Shown here one piece after another: positions 26,735-36,143 of a DNA stretch of 64,000 nucleotides. Numbering within the stretch: the first letter of the stretch is position 1; each line of letters opens with the position of its first letter. The stretch is from Pseudomonas taetrolens. GTDB lineage: Bacteria; Pseudomonadota; Gammaproteobacteria; Pseudomonadales; Pseudomonadaceae. Location: positions 2,928,001-2,992,000 of the forward strand of contig NZ_LS483370.1 of NCBI RefSeq assembly GCF_900475285.1. Reading direction: 5' to 3'. The notes under the pieces were generated by a model, which saw only the letters and a program-made list of their open reading frames with translations, ran no database searches and was not told the origin of the DNA. The position numbers were made by a program, and so were the translations under genes.

Positions 26735-27637
26735 ATGGGCCGCTATCGTGAGATGCAGACATTCGTAGCGGTGGCGCAGGCCGGCAGTCTGGCCGCCGCC
26801 GCACGGTATCTCGAGGTGTCACCTGCGACGGTCATGCGCACCATTGCGTCCCTGGAAGCGCGTCTACACAACACCTTGCTGAATCGCACTCCGCGCGGTG
26901 TAACGCTGAGCCCTGCTGGCGAACAGTTCATACAAAGCTGTCGGCAAATCCTGGAACGGACCGAGCTTGCCGATCGGTCTGCGGCTGGCCTGCATGCTCG
27001 ACCTGACGGCAAACTGACGATAGCACTACCGTTACAGATGGACTCAGAGGTCTTCACTCCGATCATCCTCTCCTACCTGGCCGCCTATCCTGATGTATAT
27101 CTGGCCGTCCAGGCCAGCCGCGGAGCCCCCAAGCTCCTTGAGGATGGCATCGATATTGCGTTGGCCATCGGCCAATTACCCCATTCCTCCGAGTTCGCGG
27201 CTTCACTGGGCATGGTCAGGCCGATTGTGTGTGGCTCACCCGACTACCTGGCCGCATGGGGGCGCCCCGAAACCCCCGAAGACCTGAAGGCACATCGAGC
27301 GGTGGTGAGCTCATCACCAGGCTACGAGACCGATTGGCGCTTTCTTTGTGGTCACTCCATCCGCCAGATAAAACCGACACCGGTGCTGACCTGCACGACG
27401 CCGCGTGCGGCCATTCGTGCAGCAACACTGGGCGTGGGTTTGACTCGCTGCATGAGCCATGAAGTTTATGATGAGCTGGCCGGTGGAGCACTCGTGCCAG
27501 TACTGGAGAAGTTCACCGGCCTGAGCATGCCGGCGCAGTTGATCTACCGCCACGGTCGCCGCGCCGAGGCACGAGTGCGATCTTTTATCGACTTTGCTAG
27601 CCCCCTGCTGCGTTCCCACCCAGCGTTTATGGGCTGA
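26735..27637 (+). CDS. LysR-family regulator (second of a tandem pair)
   Basis: A 300-residue LysR protein clearly related to its upstream neighbour: shared opening (RYREMQTFVAVAQAGSLAAA against RFQEMKVLLAVAEAESFAGG), shared GIDIALAIGQLP motif, and similar length. The two are separated by 2 bases. Tandem LysR pairs of this kind may form heteromers or divide two effectors, but that is inference. A dyad suitable for a LysR protein lies just after it at 27664-27680, upstream of the GST gene. Confidence 0.93.
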   Translation: MGRYREMQTFVAVAQAGSLAAAARYLEVSPATVMRTIASLEARLHNTLLNRTPRGVTLSPAGEQFIQSCRQILERTELADRSAAGLHARPDGKLTIALPLQMDSEVFTPIILSYLAAYPDVYLAVQASRGAPKLLEDGIDIALAIGQLPHSSEFAASLGMVRPIVCGSPDYLAAWGRPETPEDLKAHRAVVSSSPGYETDWRFLCGHSIRQIKPTPVLTCTTPRAAIRAATLGVGLTRCMSHEVYDELAGGALVPVLEKFTGLSMPAQLIYRHGRRAEARVRSFIDFASPLLRSHPAFMG

Positions 27638-27663
27638 AATCATCAATTTCCCCACCACGTCTG

Positions 27664-27680
27664 ATTTCGGAAAACGAAAT
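27664..27680. promoter_or_regulatory. LysR-type operator candidate upstream of GST gene
   Basis: ATTTCG (27664-27669) and CGAAAT (27675-27680) form a perfect 6-bp inverted repeat with a 5-base spacer, which fits the T-N11-A pattern of LysR boxes. It lies between the second LysR gene and the GST gene, about 125 bases before the GST start. Confidence 0.55.
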
Positions 27681-27806
27681 TATGGATTGTTCTGCGTGGT
27701 GATTCTGCTTGGCCAGCGATGAGCGCAGCATGGCTCCAACAACGTCATAGCCGCCAACATGGTTTGCAGCTGCGTTGATTCCCGCGACCATTAAGGAGCC
27801 TGCGCC

Positions 27807-28433
27807 ATGTCAAACGCCATCAAGCTATATCGCCACCCCCTATCGGGTCATTCCCACCGCGTCGAGTTGATGCTCTCGCTGCTGAACCTGCCCACCGAAC
27901 TGGTGTTTGTCGACCTGGCAAACGGCGCCCATAAGAAAGCCGAGTATTTGGCTATCAACGCCTTTGGCCAAGTGCCGGTGATTGACGACAACGGCACGCT
28001 GATCAGCGACTCCAACGCAATCATTGCCTACTTGGCGAAGAAATACGGCAGCGGTAGCTGGCAGCTACAAGACCCGATCACCGAGGCGCGGGTCCAGCGC
28101 TGGTTATCGGTGGCTGCCGGCCAGGTGGCCTACGGCCCTGCCGCAGCGCGGCTGATTACGGTATTCGGCGCGTCATTCAATGCTGACGAAGTCATCGCCC
28201 GGGCCCATGCCCTGCTCAAGGTCATCGAGGCCGAACTCAGCGACAGTCCATTCTTGGCGGGAACCGAGCCCAGCATCGCCGATGTGGCCAACTACAGCTA
28301 TATCGCTCACGCTCCGGAAGGCAACGTATCGCTGGAGGAGTACCCGAATGTGCGCGCCTGGCTGCAACGTATCGAAGCGCTGCCTGGCTTCGTGCCCATG
28401 CAGCGCACCGTCGCAGGTTTGCACGCCAGCTAA
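27807..28433 (+). CDS. Glutathione S-transferase family protein
   Basis: A 208-residue GST: thioredoxin-fold domain (about 1-82, with the cis-Pro in FGQVPVI and the SDSNAI glutathione-binding segment) and an all-helical domain (about 95-205, with [11 protein letters not shown]). AAGGAG precedes the ATG at 27807. Likely partner in detoxification with the flavo-iron-sulfur oxidoreductase starting 53 bases downstream. Substrate is unknown. Confidence 0.92.
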   Translation: MSNAIKLYRHPLSGHSHRVELMLSLLNLPTELVFVDLANGAHKKAEYLAINAFGQVPVIDDNGTLISDSNAIIAYLAKKYGSGSWQLQDPITEARVQRWLSVAAGQVAYGPAAARLITVFGASFNADEVIARAHALLKVIEAELSDSPFLAGTEPSIADVANYSYIAHAPEGNVSLEEYPNVRAWLQRIEALPGFVPMQRTVAGLHAS

Positions 28434-28445
28434 GTGCTAACCCAT

Positions 28446-28466
28446 GCTGCCGGGCATCCCGGCAGC
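28446..28466 (+). terminator. Intercistronic hairpin between GST and oxidoreductase genes
   Basis: GCTGCCGGG and CCCGGCAGC form a perfect 9-bp stem with a 3-base loop, without a T run. It may attenuate or protect the transcript rather than end it, since the next gene follows closely with its own ribosome binding site. Confidence 0.5.
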
Positions 28467-28485
28467 TCGCCCAGGAGCCTCGGCC

Positions 28486-30543
28486 ATGGATCATTTGCCC
28501 AAGCACCGTAAATCCCCGTGGCATGCTGGAGAGAGGGTGCTTCAGCGGAAAGTTCACGCCTCCGAGCGTATGGAAGTGATCGGGCAGAAGGTCATTCGCG
28601 ACTACATGCCCGACCAGCACCGGGAGTTCTATTCCCAGTTGCCATTCATGATAGCTGGCGCGGTAGATGCAGGCGGCCGCCCCTGGGCCACGCTGCTCGA
28701 AGGGACGCAAGGTTTCGTCACATCAGCTGATCCGCAGCACCTGGTGCTGGCCGCGCAACCCGACCCGCAAGACCCGGCCGCGTCTGGTCTGCAGGCAGGC
28801 AATGCCATTGGCATGCTCGGCATTGAACTGCATACGCGGCGGCGTAATCGCATCAATGGCGTGATCCAACAAGTCTCGGCGCAAGGTCTTGAAGTCTTGG
28901 TCGAACACTCTTACGGAAACTGCCCCAAATATATTCAGCAGCGTTCCTTTACACGCGTTACCGAGACGGCATTCGGCAAGGTACCGCGTCAGGACTCCAA
29001 TCATCTGGACGAGTACAGCAGCGCTCTGATTCGTACAGCCGACACTTTTTTCATCGCAAGCTACGTCGATCATGATGCCCACCACCGCTCTGTGGACGTA
29101 TCCCATCGGGGCGGACGTGCCGGCTTCGTCAAGGTCGAAGGCAACCGACTGACCATTCCCGACTACGCCGGCAACCTGTTTTTTAACACCCTGGGGAACC
29201 TGCAAACCAATCCTGTCGCCGGGTTGCTCTTTATAGATTTTGCTACCGGCGACATGCTGCAACTCAGCGGACGCAGCCAGCTGTTACTGGACAGCCCCTT
29301 GATCAAGTCCTTCGAAGGTGCCGAGCGTCTCTTCACTGTCGAAGTTGAGCACGTGGTACTGCGCCCGGCCGCTGTGTCCATTCGCTGGCAATTTCACGAC
29401 TACGCCGTCACCAGCTTGGCGACTGGCACCTGGGAGGAAGCCGACGAGCGCGTGCGGCAGTACGAACAACGGCGGCAATGGCAGCAGTGGCGAGTCGCAC
29501 GCGTGCAGCAGGAAAGCAGCGATATCCGCTCGTTCTACCTCGAACCACAGGACAACGCCGTGGTGCCATTCGCCCCGGGCCAGCACCTGCCGATGCGCAT
29601 CGTGACCGCAGGAGAAGACATCCTGGTCAGAACCTACAGCGTCTCTAGCGCGCCTTCTGACGGGCATATCCGCATCAGCGTGAAATTGCAGGGCAATGCT
29701 TCGCGCCACCTGCACGAGAACGTGCAGGTGGGTGATCTGCTGGAGGCGCGGGCGCCTCTGGGCAACTTCACCCTGGTCGATGAAAACACACGACCGGTGG
29801 TGTTAATCGCTGCTGGAGTGGGCATCACTCCGATGATCTCGATGGTCCGAGAACTGGTGGCGCAAAACCAGCGACACCGGAGGGTACGCAATATACATCT
29901 GTTCCAGAGCGCACGGTCCTTGGAGGACCTGCCATTTCAGCTGGAACTCGCGCAATTGCTGCAACGCTCGGCCGGGCTGCTGCATATCCACCGTACCTTG
30001 AGTAATCCGGGCACCGAGGCGCTACTTGACCGTGATTACCAGATGGCGGGCCGGTTGACCTTCGCCCAGGTCAAGGCGCGACTGCCGCTGGATAACTACG
30101 ACTTCTATCTGTGCGGCCCTGGCGGGTTTCTTCAGGACATGTACGACGGTCTGCGTGAGCTGAACATCCCGGACCATCGCATCCACGCAGAGGCATTCGG
30201 CCCGTCGGCGCTGCGCCGTTCGAAAACCGAACAACCACCGACACAGGCTCAGCCACCAGCGGCTGCGGTGCCGGTGCCCGTGTATTTCTCTGCATCCGCC
30301 ACCGAGGCGCGCTGGAAGCCCGACAGCGGCAGCCTGCTGGAACTGGCCGAAAGTCGTGGGCTGACGCCCGAGTTCAGCTGCCGTGGTGGCTCGTGCGGGA
30401 CCTGCGCCGTCCGGATGATCAGTGGTTCTGTGCATTACACCAATCCTCCCGCGCAATTTCCGGACGGCAACAATGTGCTGATCTGCTGCGCTGTACCCGC
30501 GCAAACCGAAGGCAACCCACAGCCCTTGGTCCTTGATCTATAG
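28486..30543 (+). CDS. PNPOx-like / FAD-NAD(P) reductase / 2Fe-2S ferredoxin fusion
   Basis: A 685-residue three-part electron-transfer protein. Residues about 50-300 resemble a pyridoxamine-phosphate-oxidase-like split barrel that may bind FMN or a substrate (FMIAGAVDAGGRPWATLLEG, and LFFNTLGNLQTNPVAGLLFI). About 320-560 is a ferredoxin-NADP+ reductase module (RTYSVSSAP for FAD, GVGITPMISM and FYLCGPGGF for NAD(P)). About 590-685 is a plant-type ferredoxin with Cys632, Cys637, Cys640 and a Cys at 667/668. The ATG at 28486 has AGGAG 8 bases upstream. Next to a GST and two LysR genes, it probably reduces a xenobiotic or stress compound. Confidence 0.9.
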   Translation: MDHLPKHRKSPWHAGERVLQRKVHASERMEVIGQKVIRDYMPDQHREFYSQLPFMIAGAVDAGGRPWATLLEGTQGFVTSADPQHLVLAAQPDPQDPAASGLQAGNAIGMLGIELHTRRRNRINGVIQQVSAQGLEVLVEHSYGNCPKYIQQRSFTRVTETAFGKVPRQDSNHLDEYSSALIRTADTFFIASYVDHDAHHRSVDVSHRGGRAGFVKVEGNRLTIPDYAGNLFFNTLGNLQTNPVAGLLFIDFATGDMLQLSGRSQLLLDSPLIKSFEGAERLFTVEVEHVVLRPAAVSIRWQFHDYAVTSLATGTWEEADERVRQYEQRRQWQQWRVARVQQESSDIRSFYLEPQDNAVVPFAPGQHLPMRIVTAGEDILVRTYSVSSAPSDGHIRISVKLQGNASRHLHENVQVGDLLEARAPLGNFTLVDENTRPVVLIAAGVGITPMISMVRELVAQNQRHRRVRNIHLFQSARSLEDLPFQLELAQLLQRSAGLLHIHRTLSNPGTEALLDRDYQMAGRLTFAQVKARLPLDNYDFYLCGPGGFLQDMYDGLRELNIPDHRIHAEAFGPSALRRSKTEQPPTQAQPPAAAVPVPVYFSASATEARWKPDSGSLLELAESRGLTPEFSCRGGSCGTCAVRMISGSVHYTNPPAQFPDGNNVLICCAVPAQTEGNPQPLVLDL

Positions 30544-30861
30544 CGAGGTGGCCTTGAGATGAACAGGACAGTTTTCCATGGCTGGGCAAAGGACCACCCG
30601 CTTTCGGCGCGAGATGATTCGCCCGTACCTTCGTCGTGGAGCGCTGAAGCCATGGAATGGGAGGTGAGCCTGCTCCTGCCGCAGCTGATCGCCGCGCCCG
30701 AGCACTGCACCGGGCTCGTCAGCGAGTCGACGCACGAATCGGTCAACCGCCTTCCGAGCGCTTGGCGAGCATTGCGAACAACCGTCGGCCCTTCCATACG
30801 CAGGCGTTGCCTTTTATTGGCCAACTGAGCCGCTTCACCTTCACCAACAGGAGCAACCAGC
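30544..30861. other. Intergenic region without a convincing gene
   Basis: These 318 bases hold short frames on both strands (for example 30559-30828 plus) that show no recognisable motif and have no good ribosome binding site. No dyad or repeat stood out. It probably carries the promoter of the NTF2-like gene at 30862. Confidence 0.5.
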
Positions 30862-31338
30862 ATGTCCACAGCTGAAGTTCGTCATCCGGTTCCGCCCTTT
30901 ACCCACGAGACCGCCATCCTCAAAGTCCGGCTGGCTGAAGACGGCTGGAACAGCCGCGATGCTGCCAAAGTGGCGCTCGCTTATACCCCCGACACCAAAT
31001 GGCGCAACCGCACAGAGTTCGTCACCAGCCGGGCCGAGGCCGAGGCATTTTTAACTCGCAAGTGGAATTTGGAAATTGAATACCGCTTGATCAAGGAGCT
31101 GTGGGCATTCACTGAAAATCGCATTGCTGTCCGGTATGCCTATGAATGGCATGACGACTCCGGAACATGGTTCCGCTCCTACGGCAATGAGAACTGGGAA
31201 TTCGCTGAGAGCGGCTTGATGGCGCATCGATTCGCTTGCATTAACGATCTGCCTATTTCCGAAGCGGAGCGGAAATTCCGCTGGCCGCTTGGCCGTCGGC
31301 CGGATGACCACCCCAGTCTGTCGCAGCTGGGGTTGTGA
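30862..31338 (+). CDS. DUF1348 / NTF2-like (SnoaL-type) protein
   Basis: A 158-residue cone-fold protein of the DUF1348 group, rich in Trp and Arg ([40 protein letters not shown], and a C-terminal RPDDHPSL). Relatives are found widely in proteobacteria without an assigned reaction; the fold usually holds a small hydrophobic ligand. It stands alone, convergent with the threonine-dehydratase-like gene. Confidence 0.87.
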   Translation: MSTAEVRHPVPPFTHETAILKVRLAEDGWNSRDAAKVALAYTPDTKWRNRTEFVTSRAEAEAFLTRKWNLEIEYRLIKELWAFTENRIAVRYAYEWHDDSGTWFRSYGNENWEFAESGLMAHRFACINDLPISEAERKFRWPLGRRPDDHPSLSQLGL

Positions 31339-31390
31339 ACCGGCCGATAGCTGCCATCCGTTACAGGCAGCTACCGGTCATCAGCCGGCT

Positions 31391-32347
31391 TCATGCAATC
31401 ACGCTCGCATACACCGACCGGTCAACATTACCGCCGGACAAAATCACCCCCACCTTGCTTCCCGCCATTGCCTCTCGTTCCTGAATAAGCGCAGCCAGGG
31501 CAGCGGCACCAGCGCCTTCAGCGAGGTTATGGGTGTCGGTGTAATACACGCGCATGGCTTCGGCAATCTGCTCATCGCTGACCGCTACGATCCGTTGCGC
31601 GGCGGCGCCGTAGACGGCAAAGGCCTCGGGGATTGGTTTACGCACGGCAAGGCCATCGGCAAAAGTATTGGCCGAGACGGTTTCACGCAGTGCGCCAGCG
31701 TCGAACGACAATTTTGCAGCGCCAGCCTCTGTGGAAACCACCCCCACAACACGGGTTTTCAGGCCGAGCGCGTCACGGGCGGCAATGACCCCGCAAATCC
31801 CCGATCCACAGCCAATCGGCACGTAGACGGTATCCAGATCCGGCGCAGCCTGAAACAGCTCCAGCGCGTAAGTGGCCACGCCTTTGACCAGTTCGGTATG
31901 GAACGGCGGAACCAGATACAGGCCACGCATTTGCGCCAGGTGCGCAGCGGCATCACGCGCCTCATCGAAATCGCGGCCACACTCGACCACTTCGGCACCA
32001 AAGGCGCGCATGGCAGTGTTCTTTTCTACCGAGTTGCCTTCCGGCACGACGATCAGCGCCCTCAAACCCAGCGTCCTTGCCGCTAGCGCCAGGCTCTGGC
32101 CATGGTTGCCGCGGGTGGCGCTGACAATGCCCTTGGTGTACGGGTGCTCGCGTTTGAGCCAGTGCATGAATGTAATGCCGCCGCGTATTTTGAACGCGCC
32201 TGTCGGTGTGTGGTTTTCGTGCTTGACCCACACTGTGCAACCCAGGCGCTCTGCCAGCAACGGCCAAGGGTATTGCGCGGTAGCGGGCATGACCTGGTAT
32301 ACGTGGCGGGCCGCTTGTTCGATATCGTCGCGGGTCAGTCTGTGCAT
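31391..32347 (-). CDS. Threonine/serine dehydratase-like PLP enzyme
   Basis: A 318-residue fold-type II PLP enzyme. The PLP lysine is Lys53 (TGAFKIRGG), the phosphate loop is GCGSGICG, and SATRGNHGQSLALAA is the asparagine loop. No C-terminal ACT domain is present, so it is a catabolic dehydratase or a related ammonia-lyase or racemase rather than biosynthetic IlvA. AGGGAG precedes the ATG at 32347. It diverges from an AraC regulator that likely controls it. Confidence 0.88.
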   Translation of the reverse strand: MHRLTRDDIEQAARHVYQVMPATAQYPWPLLAERLGCTVWVKHENHTPTGAFKIRGGITFMHWLKREHPYTKGIVSATRGNHGQSLALAARTLGLRALIVVPEGNSVEKNTAMRAFGAEVVECGRDFDEARDAAAHLAQMRGLYLVPPFHTELVKGVATYALELFQAAPDLDTVYVPIGCGSGICGVIAARDALGLKTRVVGVVSTEAGAAKLSFDAGALRETVSANTFADGLAVRKPIPEAFAVYGAAAQRIVAVSDEQIAEAMRVYYTDTHNLAEGAGAAALAALIQEREAMAGSKVGVILSGGNVDRSVYASVIA

Positions 32348-32452
32348 GAGTCGTCTCCCTGAGGTGTTGCCCAGTCTAGGCACGGGCGCATCACGCAGGC
32401 TTTCAAAAAACTGACCTGACTTTTGTGCCCCCTCTTCACTACTATGCTGTGC

Positions 32453-33250
32453 ATGAACCATCGAAACCGCCGTCTGCCAGCGCCCTGCCCCGAACCGGTC
32501 CGCCGTGTCGAGGCAGGGCCTTGGGCGATCGAACTGCTACCCGGTGCCGCCTACGCGACCCGGTATGTAGCGCCCCGGGCAGCGATTGGTTTTGCTTTTG
32601 ACAGCCAGCACGGCCTGCACGCCATTGGCAGCGACCGGGTACAGCCCTTCACTGCACTGCCCAACGGCCTGGCGTTCGTTCCCGCCGGCTGTGACGTGTT
32701 GTCCGAGTCACCCTTGGGCGGTGAATACCTGCGGATCATGCGCATCGACGGTGTCCCGTTGCCAGGGGACCGAGCCTTCAACAATCGCATTGACCCTCCG
32801 GCCATTACCCTCGCGCTGCGTATGCGCGGCGCGATGTTACACGGCTCGGTGGAAGACGACTGGGAGGCTTGGGCACTCGCATTGGCTGAACGCGCGACAG
32901 TCGATGAAACGCTGTCGAGGCCGCCCCAAGGCACTTTCACCCTCAGTCGGATGCGCCTGCTCGATGAGTTCATTGACGCCGGTCTCGACGGGCCGCTGAG
33001 CGTCCCGGCAATGGCGGGGTTACTGGGATTGTCCGAAGGGTATTTTATGCGGGCGTTCAAGAGCACCACGGGCAAGAGCCCCCACAGCTACCTGATCGAC
33101 CGGCGCATCGCCAAGGCCCGGGCACTGATACGCGATTCAGCCGCCAGCCTGGCAGAGATCGCCCACACCTGCGGCTTCAACTCCCAGGCGCACATGGCAA
33201 CCACGTTCAAGCAACGCCTTGGGTTGAGTCCGGTACAACTGCGTGGATAA
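32453..33250 (+). CDS. AraC-family regulator
   Basis: A regulator of about 265 residues with a C-terminal double helix-turn-helix (LSEGYFMRAFKSTTGKSPHS and FNSQAHMATTFKQRLGLSP) and an uncharacterised N-terminal sensor. The start could be 32423, 32444 or 32453; none has a strong ribosome binding site, and the last fits common N-terminal length. It diverges from the threonine-dehydratase-like gene, its likely target. Confidence 0.87.
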   Translation: MNHRNRRLPAPCPEPVRRVEAGPWAIELLPGAAYATRYVAPRAAIGFAFDSQHGLHAIGSDRVQPFTALPNGLAFVPAGCDVLSESPLGGEYLRIMRIDGVPLPGDRAFNNRIDPPAITLALRMRGAMLHGSVEDDWEAWALALAERATVDETLSRPPQGTFTLSRMRLLDEFIDAGLDGPLSVPAMAGLLGLSEGYFMRAFKSTTGKSPHSYLIDRRIAKARALIRDSAASLAEIAHTCGFNSQAHMATTFKQRLGLSPVQLRG

Positions 33251-33279
33251 TCAAAGGCCGGAATGGGTGTGCACCTGTT

Positions 33280-34194
33280 TCACCCAACCACCGGCGCATG
33301 TTCGGCCATCAATTCCATGACCCAGTCGATAAATGCCCGCACCTTGGCGCTGACGTGGCGATTCGGCGGGAATGCCAGATACATCGGCATTGGCGCCATG
33401 GTCCAGTCCTCAAACAACGGCAGCAGCTCACCGCTGCCCAGATGCGGCTTGGCCATGTACTGCGGTAGCCAGAGAATACCCAGACCCGCCAGGCCGGCGG
33501 CGAGGTACGCATTGCCATCGTCGACCGTCAGTTGCGGACGACCTTGGGCCTCGATGCGCTCCTCACCCCGCTGCATCACGTAGGGCAAGGTTTTGCCTGT
33601 ACGAAACCAGAGGAAACCGACGGTACTGTGCCTGCCCTCCTCCAGCTCGCGGGGGTGCGCCGGTGTACCGAAACGCTGCAAATAGCCAGGCGTGGCATAA
33701 ATGCCGAGTTTCAGATCGCCCACATGCCTTGCCACCAGGGACTGATCGGTGATTTCACCACCACGCACTACGCAGTCCACGTTTTCGCCAATGATGTCGA
33801 CGATGCGATCGCTCGCGCCCACGGTCAGCTGGATTTCCGGATAGCGCGCAAAGAACCCCGGCAAGGCTGGAATCAGCAGCATTCGCGCCAGTGGGCTGGG
33901 CACATCCACCCGCAGCCGCCCACGCGGTGCCATCGACGCGCTGGACACACTTGTCTCAGCGTCGTCCATATCGACCAGCAGCCGGATGACACGCTCGTAG
34001 TAGGCCGCACCATCGGCGGTGACGTTGACCTTGCGTGTAGTGCGGTTGAGCAGGCGTACGCGCAGCCTCGCTTCCAGTTGCTGAACCAGCTGCGTCACGG
34101 TGGTCTTGCTCATGTGCAGGGTGGCTGCCGCCTTGGTGAAGCTGCCGGTTTCCACTACTCGGGCAAAGGCCTGCATTGCATCGAAACGGTCCAT
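33280..34194 (-). CDS. LysR-family regulator
   Basis: A 304-residue LysR protein with the helix-turn-helix FTKAAATLHMSKTTVTQLVQ and a CrgA-like effector domain (VDCVVRGGEITDQSLVAR). GAGG precedes the ATG at 34194; an upstream in-frame ATG at 34380 would run through the divergent gene's promoter and is rejected. It diverges from the RidA gene with an intervening T-N11-A-type box. Confidence 0.92.
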   Translation of the reverse strand: MDRFDAMQAFARVVETGSFTKAAATLHMSKTTVTQLVQQLEARLRVRLLNRTTRKVNVTADGAAYYERVIRLLVDMDDAETSVSSASMAPRGRLRVDVPSPLARMLLIPALPGFFARYPEIQLTVGASDRIVDIIGENVDCVVRGGEITDQSLVARHVGDLKLGIYATPGYLQRFGTPAHPRELEEGRHSTVGFLWFRTGKTLPYVMQRGEERIEAQGRPQLTVDDGNAYLAAGLAGLGILWLPQYMAKPHLGSGELLPLFEDWTMAPMPMYLAFPPNRHVSAKVRAFIDWVMELMAEHAPVVG

Positions 34195-34219
34195 TTCACG
34201 CCTCATTCGGGACTGGATA

Positions 34220-34236
34220 GTTTGGATTCTACAAAC
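34220..34236. promoter_or_regulatory. LysR box candidate between LysR and RidA genes
   Basis: GTTTG (34220-34224) and CAAAC (34232-34236) form an inverted repeat separated by 7 bases, compatible with the T-N11-A LysR recognition pattern, in the divergent promoter region. Confidence 0.5.
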
Positions 34237-34334
34237 AGTCATGACCAGTGTTGCCCGTTTATTCAGGCCGGTCGCCTTTTTATAGTGGCTCCACCGTAAA
34301 CAGCGGGCCGCGATGGCCCCGAAGAAGGTATGCC

Positions 34335-34730
34335 ATGACCAGCAAACGTGATGTCGTTTTCCCGCCTGACCGCCATGCACTGTACGAGCTTCACCGTTAC
34401 TCGCCAGCGATTCGCTCCAACGGTTTCCTGTTCGTCTCCGGCCAGGTCGGCAGCCGCAAGGATGGCTCGGCCGAGCCGGACCTCGCGGCCCAGGTTCGCC
34501 TGGCCTTCGCCAACCTCAACGCGATCCTGGCCGAGGCCGGCAGTAGTTTCGAGGATGTGATCGACACCACCCTCTTCATGATCGACCCCGACTCGACATT
34601 CGAAACCCTCTGGGAAGCAGCGGCAGCGTACTGGGGCGAAGCACCCTACCCGACGGTGACCGCTGTTGGCGTGACCTGGCTGGCCGGCTTCGACTTCGAG
34701 ATCAAGGTGATCGCCAAACTACCGCAATAG
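34335..34730 (+). CDS. RidA-family protein
   Basis: A 131-residue RidA/YjgF-type protein (LFVSGQVGSRKDGS near 34, TVTAVGVTWLAGFDFEIKV at the end). The classic enamine-deaminase arginine motif (CxRxE-like strand) is not obvious: the segment reads TAVGVTWL, so it may be a Rid subfamily member without 2-aminoacrylate deaminase activity. AAGG lies about 7 bases before the ATG at 34335. Divergent from a LysR gene. Confidence 0.87.
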   Translation: MTSKRDVVFPPDRHALYELHRYSPAIRSNGFLFVSGQVGSRKDGSAEPDLAAQVRLAFANLNAILAEAGSSFEDVIDTTLFMIDPDSTFETLWEAAAAYWGEAPYPTVTAVGVTWLAGFDFEIKVIAKLPQ

Positions 34731-34835
34731 ACTCAGCTCAGCCTCGCCTGCGACAACCCAAGGCAGCCTTCTCGCTTTCCCCAAAGAGTGGCCCTCCACT
34801 CCCGATCGGTTTCTGCCTGGTGCCACCATCCGCTC

Positions 34836-34877
34836 TTGGCCGATTGCAGACTTTCGTGACAGACAGCAATCGGCCAA
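34836..34877. repeat. Imperfect-family hairpin element
   Basis: TTGGCCGATTGC (34836-34847) is repeated inverted at 34866-34877 with an 18-base loop containing CTTTCGTGAC. Related elements occur at 35938-35980 and around 38577-38660, so this is one of a local family of degenerate hairpins. The rest of 34731-34990 shows no gene. Confidence 0.55.
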
Positions 34878-34990
34878 TAGTTGCCTTCCAACGTCCACGA
34901 ATTTAGCTCGATTCAAAAAGAGCTTCGAGCAGCTTTCCATTCGTATAGGAGAGTGAATAGACTTTCTCAGAGAGGCAGAAACATAGGCAT

Positions 34991-35812
34991 TCAGATGGGG
35001 TAGCTCACAATCGATCGACTACCATCTAATAGAATCATCTGATCCCCCTCCAGCCCAGCATTGGGAAAGGCAGCGTAAGGCAGATGTCCTGAATCGAGTT
35101 TCACGTAAAGTGTTTCGTCAGTGGGCTTCACAGGCGTTGCACCAGAGGGATAAATTCCCTGTCCTTTTTCTGTGATCAAAAATGCCAGCGGAAAAAATGA
35201 CAGGAGACTTAGGGTCGCAATGTGTCCGTGATTTTTGCAAGTAAACATTTTTATGCTCATGTGCCTACGGTGCGGATAGAACCAGACATAGAAATCATGG
35301 CTGTCATCGGTTGCGGTATCGTCCCCCATGACAAACTTTTGTAACGGGGCATAGTAGGGAACAGGCACCGGCTCTTGCAGGCAGTCCTTTACAGTGGTTG
35401 CTGAGAGTACGTGTCCAACCATTGCGCGGCAAAATCTCATCCCATCAAACAGCATATGCACGTGATTGACTGGGCTGTCGGCTCTCAAAAAATAGTGTTT
35501 GATCTTCTCTGATATGCCTTTGTAGACCCTCGCAACCTCTTGGTCATTAGTACCGAGATGTGAGCTATTGCAATGCTTGCAGATGGTTCTGAACTTACTG
35601 CCGTTAGAAGACTTCACACCAATGACAGGATCAGAATTGATTCCCATAACCTCAGTCAGGTGAGCCTGCTCAACTTTGGTGATCGTGATACTACCTTGGG
35701 GCGGAACATGATCCCAACTGAGAGGGCCGAAGGTTCCGCAGATCAGACAGTAGCCCTCCCTGAGCTGAGTGTGATGACGGCGCTCTGTGAGTCCTTTCGT
35801 GTAGTTTCCCAT
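34991..35812 (-). CDS. HNH-endonuclease-like protein
   Basis: A 273-residue protein with a zinc-ribbon HNH arrangement near the N-terminus: CLICG, then SWDHVPPQG (candidate catalytic Asp-His), then CKHCNSSHLG. The rest is unrecognised, with one hydrophobic stretch (ATLSLLSFFPLAFLI) near residue 215. AGGA lies about 8 bases before the ATG at 35812. Its base composition is lower in GC than its neighbours, suggesting transfer. Nuclease activity is inference; it could belong to a restriction or defence context, but no partner gene is adjacent. Confidence 0.72.
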   Translation of the reverse strand: MGNYTKGLTERRHHTQLREGYCLICGTFGPLSWDHVPPQGSITITKVEQAHLTEVMGINSDPVIGVKSSNGSKFRTICKHCNSSHLGTNDQEVARVYKGISEKIKHYFLRADSPVNHVHMLFDGMRFCRAMVGHVLSATTVKDCLQEPVPVPYYAPLQKFVMGDDTATDDSHDFYVWFYPHRRHMSIKMFTCKNHGHIATLSLLSFFPLAFLITEKGQGIYPSGATPVKPTDETLYVKLDSGHLPYAAFPNAGLEGDQMILLDGSRSIVSYPI

Positions 35813-35937
35813 TACTGCATCCTTTGCGCGAGGTAGACGCATCGATCTTAGCAGGCTAGACCTGAACCGCCCTTGGTTGAGTAGACGCATTTAACACCTG
35901 CTCATGGCGGGTTGCTGCCGCTCTTGAATGGGTGCTT

Positions 35938-35980
35938 TGGGTCGTTTTTCTGCCCCTCATGACAGGCAAGAATCGACCCA
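35938..35980. repeat. Degenerate hairpin element
   Basis: TGGGTCG (35938-35944) is inverted as CGACCCA (35974-35980), with further partial pairing inside. It resembles the elements at 34836 and 38577. The surrounding 35813-36143 has no convincing gene. Confidence 0.45.
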
Positions 35981-36143
35981 TAGCTGCCGGTTAGGTACGG
36001 AAAAATTCGGCCAGACACAGACATTGAAATGTTGGCCCGATACAGTTGAGTTCCGTGGAACCAAGGCATCATTGAACGCACGTGTCGATGACTATCACAA
36101 CGTCACTTTGGCTGTTCCATCAGTGCCTGCGGCCCCCTTTACA

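Noticed and set aside
30559..30828. 89-residue frame before the NTF2-like gene
   Set aside because: No family resemblance and no convincing start signal; overlapping frames on both strands are equally open.
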